8,812 nucleotides of DNA from Acidimicrobiales bacterium (GTDB lineage: Bacteria > Actinomycetota > Acidimicrobiia > Acidimicrobiales > JABEUL01), in assembly GCA_013044465.1 (NCBI GenBank), contig JABEUL010000315.1, positions 1-8,812 of the forward strand, read 5' to 3'. The translations under genes and the position numbers were made by a program. The notes beneath the pieces were generated by a model. It was not told the DNA's origin, made no database searches, and saw only the letters and a list, made by a program, of their open reading frames with translations. Shown one piece after another: positions 1-7,695 of this stretch. The stretch's first letter is position 1. Each line of letters opens with the position of its first letter.

Positions 1-2
1 CA

Positions 3-3000
3 CCCAATCATCACCTAAAAATCAGGCGGGCGCGAAATCATCCAAAAAGAGCGTTGCCAAACTGGGGCTGGATGTCATCAGATAAAGAGGCCGGTAACAC
101 TATAATGTCAACTGGTCTGCCAGCAACAGGCATCCTCTCTGTTGTTGCAGATATTACAATTACAAACGGGTCGTCTGCAAATGGAGGCTATCTGGTAGTT
201 GCGCCCCAGCTCCCCGCAGTTCCGAACAGTCCGCACACATCTACGATCAACTTTAATGCAGGCGAAACGATTTCTAACGAGGCAACCGTCGGTTTGGCCA
301 ATGGTGGTCTATTGAACTTTGAAATCGTTATGGGCGATAATCAACCAGTAAATATCACAGTCGATGTAGTCGGCTACTATACCTCTCAAGTGGCGACCGG
401 AAACACATTCGTTCCACTTGGCACTCCGTCCGTCATGGGTGATTCGCTCGTTTCTCCGTGCTCATTAACGGCAAATTATCCCACTACCTTCAATCCGCTC
501 CCAATCTCATCTGGAAATAACCAAGAAAACTTGACAATTGTTGGTGCTGATCAGATGGGTACTACTTGTGCCGCCAGCTCATCCATCCCTATAACCAGCG
601 CCGACAATGCTGTTGCAGTGGTGCTAAACGTGTCGGTTGAAGATAGTAGTAACGGTGGCGCTCTGACCATTGCTCCAGAAGGTACTTACGGGTCAGGACT
701 GCAGAGTCCCTCGACTTCTACAATTGCCTTTAGTGCAAATCAGTGGATATCAAATACTGTCACCGTTGCCCTTTCAAGCGGTGGAATTACCATGATTTCA
801 TCCAACGTTTCCACAATCGCAAGCCTGGGTATATATGTTGCAGTCGTTGGGTATTTCACAACATCGTCTTCGGATTCGATAATTACTCCGATTGCGCCAT
901 CTCGAATTGCTGATTCGAGATGTACCACACCTTCTGGATTTGTCACACTCCCGACCAGTACGTCTTCTTCGGATGTTTTAAACGTTGTTGGGACCGAGTC
1001 AATCACGACTGACTCGACTTCATGCACTACGAGTGGATACGCGTTTCCTCAGACATCAGTTAACACACTTACAGCGGTTTCTCTGAACGTAACTTTAGTC
1101 AATTCGGGATCTCAAAGTGGAAGTGTGAGTGTTATAGAGGATGGAGACTCGAATCTACCCTATACCATAGCCCTACCGGCCAATGCCATTATTTCCAGTA
1201 ACTTAATCATAGGCTTGCCCACATCCGGTTCGAACGCCGGTAAAATAGTCTTCACTCTCAGCTCGTCGTTCACTACTCTATCCAAGGTGGACATTATTGT
1301 GGACGCTACCGCATATTTTTCCTCGACATCAAGTTCTGCGTTCACGTCGGGAAGTCTTTACGAGCCGCTGCAGCCCGGAAGGCTTGTTGTGTCAGGCTGT
1401 TCATCGACAGGAATAGCAAACACTTTCGGTTCTTCGGATCCAGAAACTTTGACACTTTACAGTGCGCCGACCTATCAGAGCAGTTGTACATCTAACGGAT
1501 CAGATTCATCTGGGTTGCCCACATCGGCCTCAGGTATGACCGCAGTCATTTTAAATGTCACAGTTATTAATAATTCTTCCATTTCAGGATATTTGGCAGT
1601 TGGACCGAATGCAAGTTCAAGTACTTATTATTCCACAATATATTTTGTTGCCAATCAGATAATTGCCAGACAGGTTACCGTTGCGACTTCATCTTTGGGC
1701 ACGGAGTCGTTCTATTCTTCGGTAAGCAGTAATTCTGTCACGGTTGACGTTGATGTAGAAGGATACTATGTGCCATCCGGAACATCAGGTGATTCCTATG
1801 TTCCCTTGAAGCCGGTTAGGGTAGTTGACAGTGGGAATAGCTGTTTACTTACCAGCCAAATCTCGTCAGGTAGTCATCCAGCGGTTTCATTAGGTGCGGC
1901 CTTAGCATGTTACACCGGATTTTCAAGCGGACTCCCTGCTTCCGGGTCGAATTTCGTAGCAGTGAATTTGAATTTGACCGTGGTTAATGCAACATCCTCT
2001 GGCTACTTATCTGTTTATGCTGACGGCAGTACTCGTGCAAATACTTCCAGCGTCAATTTTACGAGTTCGGATAACGTATCGAACGAGGTAACAGTCGCCG
2101 TTCCATCTAATGGACAGATAGACATATATAATGGCGGTTCAGCAGGAGTTGACGTTATTGTAGATGTGGAGGGTTGGTATGCGTCGAGCTCTTCAAATAT
2201 AGCTGGTGATTCATTTGTTCCAATTACTCCGGTACGGATAGCTGATTCAAGGTGTCCACTTCCATCAGGGTTTACTCCTGCCAATTCGACGTATGGTGTC
2301 AGTTCAACTCTGGTATTTACTGGCTCAAATTCTTATGAGGATTACCCCGGTGGCTGCAATCTTGCAAGTCCACCTATGTCTGGGATACCTCTGAATGGAG
2401 TATCCGCGATTGTTGCAGGTATAACTGAAATAAACAGTTCGTCAAGTGCAACGGGCTACTTGGCGGTATATCCAGGTGGTTCGCCGACCAGTACTTCAAC
2501 GATTAATTTCCCAAGTTCGGGAGTCGAGTCGAACGAGGTCACGGCTGAATTATCCGGTGATTCATCAATCACATTTTATTCACATTTAGCCAGCGAAACT
2601 TCTGCAAAAGTAGATATTGTCGTTGACGCTGAGGGTTACTTTGTCGGATCGGCGAAGCAAATTTTCAATATAGCGGGAACCGGCGTCTCTGGTAATTCAA
2701 ATTCAACCACTACACATATTGCAACCGATCAGAATCTCGCTGGTCCAGGGGGTGTTGTTGTTGATGCAGCCGGAGATACGGTCTTTTCTGACTTAGTTAA
2801 CAATGTGGTCTATAAAGTTAACCATGCAGGCATTATCCAAGTAATCGCCGGAAACGGAACCGGCGGCTATTCAGGTGATGGTGGGGCCGCAACAAGTGCC
2901 AAGCTTGACAAGCCTTCTGGGATTTCGGCATACACCAATGCAAGTACGCTTGCTGCTGACGGTAGCGGGGACATATTCATTGCTGATCAGCAAAACTGCT

Positions 3001-5087
3001 TAGTGAGGAAACTAACACCAAACAGCAGTACTAATCCTGTTACATATTCGATTAACTACGTAGTGGGTGACGTAGTTAGCGGAACACCAGTTTGCTCTAC
3101 TGCGCCCGCCGCTGACGGAACTGTGCCAACTTCGGCTGCACTTGGGCACATAATTGGGGTTACTGTAGATACGTCGGGAGACATATTTATTGCTGACACT
3201 GATGATTGTGTAATTCAGGAAGTTACTGCATCTTTACCTTCAACTCCAAACATTAATTACGGCATATCAAGTATGATCGGCGGCCGCATTTATACAATTG
3301 CTGGAACAGGGACATGCGGGAAAAATAATTCGAGTGGTACTGGAACGTCAGTTGAACTTAACTCACCCACTTCAGTAGCAGTTGATTCTTCTGGCAATGT
3401 ATTCATCGCGGACAAATCAAACGAAGTGGTCTGGAAATTGAACCCAAATGGCAATATTCTTGTTTACGCTGGGCAACTGGGTACAAGTGGCTATAGCGGT
3501 GACGGAGGATTGGCAACGTCTGCCAAACTTGACAATCCACTCATGGTATCCGTCGATTATCAGAATGATCTTAACTCGAATATCGAAGACACTCCTAATG
3601 GAAATTTGGTAATTACCGATTATTCTAATAATCGCATACGCCTTGTATCAAACGGAGTGATTTCCACCATAGTTGGCAACGGAAGTACCAGCGGTGGCGA
3701 ATTAAATGGTCAGGCTATGTCTGTAGGTGCAACTCCAGTCGATGCTACAATTTCTCCAAGTGGGGATCTCATTTATACGGATTACAACTTATTAGTTACA
3801 GGCGGTGACTATTCGGTTGAAGAAGTGCCGGCAATTTTCGCGAACTCTGCCTATACTGCAGCTAGTACCTCCTTAAGCAACGTGTTTACACCGGGGCTTC
3901 AAACATCCGTTCAATACAATCAGGAAACTTATGGAAATTCGAACGTTGGCAATAATTGGACCTCTGGAGACGGTTCATATTCTATTGAACTACCCAGTGG
4001 AGAGATAGTTTGGCTATATTCTGATTCGTATTTTGGAACTGTTAATCAAGATCATACAGGGAATGGAATGGGTACCCTTCAGTATGTACATAATCAGGTT
4101 GTAGTACAGGATTCATCAACTTCGCAGGTTCGCCAAAATATCTTTGTATCAGGTGGAACAGGGCAACTTGTTTTTAATCCAAGTGGATTAGTAAATGGAA
4201 ACGTCCCTTGGGTCGCTGGATCGCAAGTAATCACAAATTCAAGTAATGATTATGTTCTGCAAACTATGATTCAAGCATTCAACAGTTCTCTCATATTAAA
4301 ACAGGTTTTTGTGTGTCAAATTAATTTAGGTGCAAGTGGCTTCATGCCTTCGGTGCTTTACACTTCTGGAGCCAGCGAGAATTTGACATGCACTGACGTA
4401 TCCCAAGTAGCCATGTATTACGTCAACTTTTCATGTACTTCGCCCTCCGGCACAAATTTTGTCGGCGTTCTAGGCGAATCGCTAATTCAGTCTGGAGGTG
4501 ACACTTACTTGTATGGTTATGAACAATGCAATAGTCCGGCGAAGGGATTTATGTCGATAGGTAAAGTCACGGGAGAGGATCTGACCAACACTTCAAATTG
4601 GTATATTTGTACGTCAATTTCAGCCGGAAGCGGTACTAATCCAGATTCTTGTATAACTTGGGTATCTTCAAGTTATACAACGAACGTAGCAACGCTTAAT
4701 GATCTTACAGGAGGTACCAGATCTACTCTCGTATATGGCGGAGGTGAACTGAGTGTCACCAAAGTATCAGCGAATGATTATCGGCTGGTTTCAACTGATA
4801 TTACTACGCTTGAACAATATGGTTATATTTCGACATCGCCTGGACTTTATGGTCCGTTCACAAGACTGATAAAGATCGGCCAGCCAGAATTTGGTACGCT
4901 GAGCCCACCGGCCGGCCTAGCTTGCTACAATGACAGTGGGAGTAAGCTACAGGCTTATAACATGAAGGAGCATCCTGAGTTAGAGAACAATGGTGATATT
5001 GTCATCTCATACAATGTTATTGGATGCCCCCCGGCTGACAATGTCGACAACTATCGACCTCGCTTCATAGTCTTCGGACAGGCCTGA
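3..5087 (+). CDS. Giant modular surface/secreted protein: Cys-paired repeats, NHL propeller, glycosidase-like C-terminal domain (5' partial)
   Basis: The frame is open from the window edge to TGA at 5085-5087, so the true start is probably upstream. In-window candidates are TTG at 54 and ATG at 72; neither has a clear Shine-Dalgarno or is followed by a signal peptide. Residues are counted from the TTG. Residues ~10-865 form six ~150-residue repeats, each ending in a VDV-x-GYY-like strand. Residues ~870-1255 form an NHL propeller: openings such as IAGNGTGGYSGDGG and IAGTGTCG pair with blade ends such as IFIADQQNCLVRKL and ITDYSNNRIRLV, giving about six blades. Residues ~1262-1677 carry GDGSYSIELPSGEIVWLYSD, YLYGYEQC, YGPFT, a HPEL...ISYNV stretch and YRPRFIVFG. 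This layout recalls DUF4185/DUF5005 five-bladed glycosidase-like domains; some DUF4185 members are D-arabinan-cleaving enzymes. Carbohydrate binding or cleavage at the cell surface is inferred. No transmembrane anchor or sorting signal is visible at the C-terminus. Confidence 0.85.
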   Translation, partial: PNHHLKIRRARNHPKRALPNWGWMSSDKEAGNTIMSTGLPATGILSVVADITITNGSSANGGYLVVAPQLPAVPNSPHTSTINFNAGETISNEATVGLANGGLLNFEIVMGDNQPVNITVDVVGYYTSQVATGNTFVPLGTPSVMGDSLVSPCSLTANYPTTFNPLPISSGNNQENLTIVGADQMGTTCAASSSIPITSADNAVAVVLNVSVEDSSNGGALTIAPEGTYGSGLQSPSTSTIAFSANQWISNTVTVALSSGGITMISSNVSTIASLGIYVAVVGYFTTSSSDSIITPIAPSRIADSRCTTPSGFVTLPTSTSSSDVLNVVGTESITTDSTSCTTSGYAFPQTSVNTLTAVSLNVTLVNSGSQSGSVSVIEDGDSNLPYTIALPANAIISSNLIIGLPTSGSNAGKIVFTLSSSFTTLSKVDIIVDATAYFSSTSSSAFTSGSLYEPLQPGRLVVSGCSSTGIANTFGSSDPETLTLYSAPTYQSSCTSNGSDSSGLPTSASGMTAVILNVTVINNSSISGYLAVGPNASSSTYYSTIYFVANQIIARQVTVATSSLGTESFYSSVSSNSVTVDVDVEGYYVPSGTSGDSYVPLKPVRVVDSGNSCLLTSQISSGSHPAVSLGAALACYTGFSSGLPASGSNFVAVNLNLTVVNATSSGYLSVYADGSTRANTSSVNFTSSDNVSNEVTVAVPSNGQIDIYNGGSAGVDVIVDVEGWYASSSSNIAGDSFVPITPVRIADSRCPLPSGFTPANSTYGVSSTLVFTGSNSYEDYPGGCNLASPPMSGIPLNGVSAIVAGITEINSSSSATGYLAVYPGGSPTSTSTINFPSSGVESNEVTAELSGDSSITFYSHLASETSAKVDIVVDAEGYFVGSAKQIFNIAGTGVSGNSNSTTTHIATDQNLAGPGGVVVDAAGDTVFSDLVNNVVYKVNHAGIIQVIAGNGTGGYSGDGGAATSAKLDKPSGISAYTNASTLAADGSGDIFIADQQNCLVRKLTPNSSTNPVTYSINYVVGDVVSGTPVCSTAPAADGTVPTSAALGHIIGVTVDTSGDIFIADTDDCVIQEVTASLPSTPNINYGISSMIGGRIYTIAGTGTCGKNNSSGTGTSVELNSPTSVAVDSSGNVFIADKSNEVVWKLNPNGNILVYAGQLGTSGYSGDGGLATSAKLDNPLMVSVDYQNDLNSNIEDTPNGNLVITDYSNNRIRLVSNGVISTIVGNGSTSGGELNGQAMSVGATPVDATISPSGDLIYTDYNLLVTGGDYSVEEVPAIFANSAYTAASTSLSNVFTPGLQTSVQYNQETYGNSNVGNNWTSGDGSYSIELPSGEIVWLYSDSYFGTVNQDHTGNGMGTLQYVHNQVVVQDSSTSQVRQNIFVSGGTGQLVFNPSGLVNGNVPWVAGSQVITNSSNDYVLQTMIQAFNSSLILKQVFVCQINLGASGFMPSVLYTSGASENLTCTDVSQVAMYYVNFSCTSPSGTNFVGVLGESLIQSGGDTYLYGYEQCNSPAKGFMSIGKVTGEDLTNTSNWYICTSISAGSGTNPDSCITWVSSSYTTNVATLNDLTGGTRSTLVYGGGELSVTKVSANDYRLVSTDITTLEQYGYISTSPGLYGPFTRLIKIGQPEFGTLSPPAGLACYNDSGSKLQAYNMKEHPELENNGDIVISYNVIGCPPADNVDNYRPRFIVFGQA
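84..2647 (+). repeat. Six degenerate ~150-residue protein repeats within the giant surface protein
   Basis: The units have diverged strongly in DNA but share a protein template. They open with FVPL-x-P-x-R-x-x-DS-x-C (TFVPLGTP, IITPIAPSRIADSRC, LYEPLQPGRLVVSGC, YVPLKPVRVVDSG, FVPITPVRIADSRC). A second Cys follows about 40 residues later, then SGLP-x-SG, then an AV-x-LNVT-x-(V/I)N strand, GYL-x-V, TSTINF, SNEVTV, and a closing VDVIVDVEGYY strand. The closing strands lie near nt 375, 850, 1312, 1762, 2175 and 2640, a period of about 410-475 bp. The first unit lacks its N-terminal half and its Cys pair. The alternating strands suggest an all-beta extracellular fold. I do not recognise a named family with certainty. 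Confidence 0.8.
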
Positions 5088-5165
5088 GGCTGACAACAAT
5101 TGGCAAAACCTGTTAAGCTTTCGGTCTTTGCAAATGATCGGATGGAATTAGGTACTGCGCGTTTG

Positions 5166-5258
5166 CAGATTCTGAATGGAGCTTTCTCTGGGGTGTCTAA
5201 TTCTTGCCGGATAATTACAAGAAATCAAGAATTTCTTGAGAATTCTTGTCAGAATCTG
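5166..5258. repeat. Overlapping inverted repeats (CAAGAA/TTCTTG cluster), possible operator or alternative hairpins
   Basis: Several perfect inverted repeats are visible and share bases. CAGATTCTGA at 5166-5175 pairs with TCAGAATCTG at 5249-5258. CAAGAAAT at 5218-5225 pairs with ATTTCTTG at 5231-5238. CAAGAATT at 5226-5233 pairs with AATTCTTG at 5241-5248. TCAAGA at 5225-5230 pairs with TCTTGA at 5234-5239. A further AATTCTTG lies at 5199-5206, exactly 42 bp before its copy at 5241. The inner pairs use the same bases, so they are mutually exclusive as hairpins. Their position just ahead of the sigma factor suggests a binding site for a dimeric regulator or an RNA switch, but neither function can be shown from sequence. 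Confidence 0.55.
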
Positions 5259-5281
5259 ACCTTCCCATGCGTCTATATAAG
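5246..5281 (+). promoter_or_regulatory. Weak candidate promoter for the sigma/anti-sigma pair
   Basis: TATATAAG at 5274-5281 resembles a -10 element, about 70 bases before the chosen ATG at 5350. Possible -35 elements are TTGTCA at 5246-5251, at a spacing of about 22 that is too long for a housekeeping promoter, or CTGACC at 5256-5261, at a spacing of about 14 that is too short. An ECF-type autoregulated promoter is possible but no recognisable consensus stands out. This is a low-confidence call based on base composition and position. Confidence 0.25.
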
Positions 5282-5349
5282 TAGTGCTAGAGACGATTTC
5301 AGGAAATTGGGAGAACAATCCAGGGTATGACCTGGATAATAACGAAATA

Positions 5350-5838
5350 ATGGCAACAGGAGAGGAAGACATTTCATGGCCACAACAATTTGTAATGTTC
5401 TATAGCCTGAACTACTCAAAATTCGTAAGAATGGCATATTTCATCGTCCAATCTAAAGAGGCAGCTGAGGACATCGTACAGGATAGCTTCATCAAAGGCG
5501 CAGGTATTTGGGATCGGGTTGAGGTGCCGGAGGCATTTATAACTAAAACCGTTGTCAATGCATGCAACTCCTATTTAAGGCGTTTAAGAATTGAAAAGAA
5601 ATTCATTTGGAAACAAAAGACACCGGAAAGGTCTCCTGCATTGGTTAAAAGCGAAATTGATTTACTTCTTTACAAACTCCCTCCCAAAGAAAGAGTAGCA
5701 ATAGTTCTGCGATTCTTTGCAGATCTTCCTGACAAGGAGATTGCACATGCAATCAAATGCAATCCGAATTCGGTTTCAAAGATAATAAGTCGAGCACTTG
5801 AGAAGTTAAACAAGGAGGTTTTACAAGATGAAAATTGA
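5350..5838 (+). CDS. ECF-subfamily RNA polymerase sigma factor (sigma-70 family)
   Basis: This predicted 162-residue protein directs RNA polymerase to a specific set of promoters. Region 2 spans about residues 17-80: a FVRMAYFIV helix, then AAEDIVQDSFIKGAGIW (the usual AEDLVQ-E-x-F motif) and EAFITKTVVNACNSYLRR, the -10-recognising part. Region 4 spans about residues 101-158, with LPPKERVAIVLRFFADLPDKEIAHAIKCNPNSV..ISRALEKL, the helix-turn-helix that reads the -35 element. The length and the lack of regions 1 and 3 fit the ECF group, close to the actinobacterial SigE/SigM-like style. ATG 5350 is preferred because it precedes region 2 by a normal distance. GTG at 5284 would add 22 residues of no recognisable domain; ATG at 5395 would cut close to region 2. 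None has a strong Shine-Dalgarno. Its stop overlaps the next gene by 11 bases, so the two are translationally coupled. Confidence 0.9.
   Translation: MATGEEDISWPQQFVMFYSLNYSKFVRMAYFIVQSKEAAEDIVQDSFIKGAGIWDRVEVPEAFITKTVVNACNSYLRRLRIEKKFIWKQKTPERSPALVKSEIDLLLYKLPPKERVAIVLRFFADLPDKEIAHAIKCNPNSVSKIISRALEKLNKEVLQDEN
5812..5818 (+). promoter_or_regulatory. Strong Shine-Dalgarno for the membrane propeller gene, inside the sigma coding region
   Basis: AAGGAGG lies 9 bases before ATG 5828 and within the last codons of the sigma factor gene. It fixes the start of the downstream gene and, with the 11-base overlap, supports coupled translation of sigma factor and putative regulator. Confidence 0.85.
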
Positions 5839-7285
5839 AGACTATTTAAAGAATGGAATTGATGAACGTGCCAAAGAAATTACTGCCGAGCCTGACATCA
5901 ACGCCCTACACGATAGATCAAAAAGCAAAAAACGATCTTTGCCTGCTGTTGCAATTCCAAGCGCGGTAGCCCTCGCAATTATTGCCACAATCCTGGCGGT
6001 AGTGTCATATCATGCGATCCCTACCAAGAATACTGTGGGAATAACAACGACAACTCTGCGAAGTCCAACTACGATGACTTCGGTTGGCTCAACAAGTTCT
6101 ATGGCAACTAAACCAGGGAGTTCTGTCGGAACTGTGGCTTCTACGACCCAAGCCAATCAATCATCTACCACAACGACTCAACCCTCGGTGACAACTACGA
6201 CAATTGATCCGAATCCGAAGTGGAGCAATCGAAACGTTGCTTACCAATTTGGCGGCCAATTGGTATCATTCACTGGTGTTGCATGTCCATCTGTAAATGT
6301 GTGTTACGCAATCGCGTCTACTGAACCGGATTTAAATACTGGACCTACTTCAATCATATTGGTGACCACCAATGGAGGGCAGGGTTGGTCATTATCGTAT
6401 CAACCTACAGCTCAGTCCCGTTTGGAATCAATAAGTTGTGCAAGTTCGCAAGCTTGCGTAGTCGGGGGATTTAACTGGAATTCGTCCGCTGGAATCATAT
6501 TGAATACAACAGACAGTGGCGCTTTATGGACCAATAGCACAGTTATGGGAGGCACCACTCCGGACACATTGCAAGTATCGTGCCCCTCAGGTGACAATCT
6601 GTGTATTGCTGCCGGTTACCCTCCAAGTAGTGCTAATGCTTCAAATAGTGTTCTCGAGGTACTCTATTCCAATGACGGCGGGCTGAATTTCAGCGAATCG
6701 ACCTCAGTAGTCACGCCGTACAACGGATACGGATCGCCATATTCCCTTTCCTGTTCTAGCAGTGGTATCTGCATGATGACGGCAGTAGTGGAATTTCCTA
6801 GCGCTCCCGGCAGATCTTTCGGTGAAGTAAGTACTGATGGAGGGAAAAGCTGGAACCCAGAAGTTATCCCGACTCAAACTGGAGCTACAGACAACCTTGC
6901 AGATGTCAACTGCTATTCAAATGAAAATTGTATAGTAGTAGGCAGCTCATCGACGAATTCAAATGAAGGGATACTTTGGAAGACGACTAATGCTGGATTG
7001 ACTTGGAGTACCGCCTCAACAAATTTAACTGCATTCCCTTGGGGAGACTTAAATGCTTCTAGCTTCTCATGCGTCTCAGGGCAATGCCATTATACAACGC
7101 AGTCAAACGGCAATGTACTAGAGGTAGATCCGAATACTTTAAATGTAATCGTGGTCGATAGTTTAAATGGCAGCGACATCTATGCACTGTCATGCTCAAC
7201 TACTTCGAATTGTATAGGCTTTTACACCAAGGCAATTGGTTCTCTCGAACCAAGCCAAGACTATGCTCAACTTATACTTTCTTAG
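5828..7285 (+). CDS. Single-pass membrane protein with extracellular seven-unit BNR/Asp-box propeller, putative anti-sigma/sensor
   Basis: This 485-residue protein has a charged N-terminal tail (1-38), one membrane helix (about 39-61: LPAVAIPSAVALAIIATILAVV), a Thr/Ser-rich stalk (about 70-130) and an extracellular beta-propeller (about 135-485). The positively charged KSKKR before the helix predicts the tail inside and the propeller outside. Asp-box/BNR motifs occur at TTNGGQGW (180), TTDSGALW (227), SNDGGLNF (281), STDGGKSW (335) and TTNAGLTW (386). Seven Cys pairs recur about every 41-57 residues: 153/159, 204/210, 252/259, 309/315, 362/368, 415/420 and 456/462. Coupling to an ECF sigma gene suggests a membrane regulator that holds or releases the sigma factor through its tail. 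The tail is only ~38 residues and lacks the zinc-binding HxxxCxxC motif of ZAS anti-sigma factors, so binding is unproven. It could instead be a surface protein that is merely co-transcribed. Confidence 0.85.
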   Translation: MKIEDYLKNGIDERAKEITAEPDINALHDRSKSKKRSLPAVAIPSAVALAIIATILAVVSYHAIPTKNTVGITTTTLRSPTTMTSVGSTSSMATKPGSSVGTVASTTQANQSSTTTTQPSVTTTTIDPNPKWSNRNVAYQFGGQLVSFTGVACPSVNVCYAIASTEPDLNTGPTSIILVTTNGGQGWSLSYQPTAQSRLESISCASSQACVVGGFNWNSSAGIILNTTDSGALWTNSTVMGGTTPDTLQVSCPSGDNLCIAAGYPPSSANASNSVLEVLYSNDGGLNFSESTSVVTPYNGYGSPYSLSCSSSGICMMTAVVEFPSAPGRSFGEVSTDGGKSWNPEVIPTQTGATDNLADVNCYSNENCIVVGSSSTNSNEGILWKTTNAGLTWSTASTNLTAFPWGDLNASSFSCVSGQCHYTTQSNGNVLEVDPNTLNVIVVDSLNGSDIYALSCSTTSNCIGFYTKAIGSLEPSQDYAQLILS

Positions 7286-7310
7286 AAATCAGAATTGAGC
7301 CGATCGGTTT

Positions 7311-7338
7311 GCTGCTCGCGTATTGTCGCGCTTGCAGC
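7311..7338 (+). terminator. Possible transcription terminator hairpin after the sigma/propeller operon
   Basis: GCTGC at 7311-7315 pairs with GCAGC at 7334-7338, and CGCG at 7317-7320 pairs with CGCG at 7327-7330, leaving a six-base loop and a small internal bulge. It begins 26 bases after the stop codon. No T-tract follows, so an intrinsic terminator is only a weak call; it may instead stabilise the mRNA 3' end. Confidence 0.35.
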
Positions 7339-7454
7339 TTCAACGGCAATGTCATAAACTTATAGAATTTAGACCAACTTGACTCACTTATTTATTGGTG
7401 GCTCCTAATTATAGATAGATCATAAGCAGATGGACTGCAGCTAGCTCTACTTCC

Positions 7455-7512
7455 CACGCCAGAACTACACCTTCAAACCCTTCTAGGACCTAGGCCTCGC
7501 CACACGCCAGAA
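7455..7512. repeat. Short direct repeat CACGCCAGAA, 48 bp apart
   Basis: The 10-mer CACGCCAGAA occurs at 7455-7464 and 7503-7512, each followed within a few bases by ACTA. Two copies of a 10-mer in a gene-free, IS-adjacent stretch could be chance, a binding-site pair, or a scar of an old insertion. No function is assigned. Confidence 0.35.
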
Positions 7513-7695
7513 GAAACTAGTCCACGCAAACGGAATTATTCTGAATGAGTAAAAAGTCAATACCCTCTTTGCAAGGGAATAGTGGGACAGGGATTTTTAA
7601 AATAAGACCATAGGGAGAGTTAGGTTAATTAGATGACTATGCAGGATCCAGTGCAAGTTAGTGAAGAGAGCTGAGGTGATATTTCAGTTCCTTCT

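Larger units (their letters stand above)
5088..5349. other. Intergenic region between the giant protein and the sigma factor
   Basis: These 262 bases have no convincing gene. A plus-strand frame starting at TTG 5100 and a minus-strand frame over the same bases have low-complexity, family-less translations and no ribosome binding site. The region holds the inverted-repeat cluster at 5166-5258 and an AT-rich TATATAAG at 5274-5281 that could be a -10 element. No U-tract terminator for the upstream gene is evident. Confidence 0.6.
7286..7695. other. Non-coding stretch between the sigma operon and the IS remnants
   Basis: No convincing gene was found in 410 bases. The stretch contains a hairpin at 7311-7338 close behind the operon, a 10-bp direct repeat, and AT-rich DNA leading to the transposase fragment. 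The left end of the insertion sequence should lie in its last ~120 bases. GTGGGACAGGG around 7582-7592 is one candidate end, but I cannot prove it without the matching right end. Confidence 0.5.

Noticed and set aside
2..85. Second frame open at the window edge, ending at TAA 83-85, as the end of an upstream gene
   Set aside because: Only 27 residues are visible, rich in Lys and Ser, with no recognisable family. It overlaps the open frame of the giant gene and cannot be judged without upstream sequence.
740..2284. Minus-strand open frames opposite the giant repeat protein
   Set aside because: They are shadows of the strongly patterned plus-strand coding sequence, with no own start signals or recognisable domains.
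5100..5330. Plus-strand 76-residue open frame between the giant protein and the sigma factor
   Set aside because: It starts at TTG without a ribosome binding site, runs through the inverted-repeat cluster, overlaps the possible sigma promoter and resembles no known protein.
6050..6200. ACA/ACG/ACT-rich stretch as a nucleotide repeat
   Set aside because: It is explained by the Thr/Ser-rich stalk of the membrane protein, using varied Thr codons and no fixed repeat unit.
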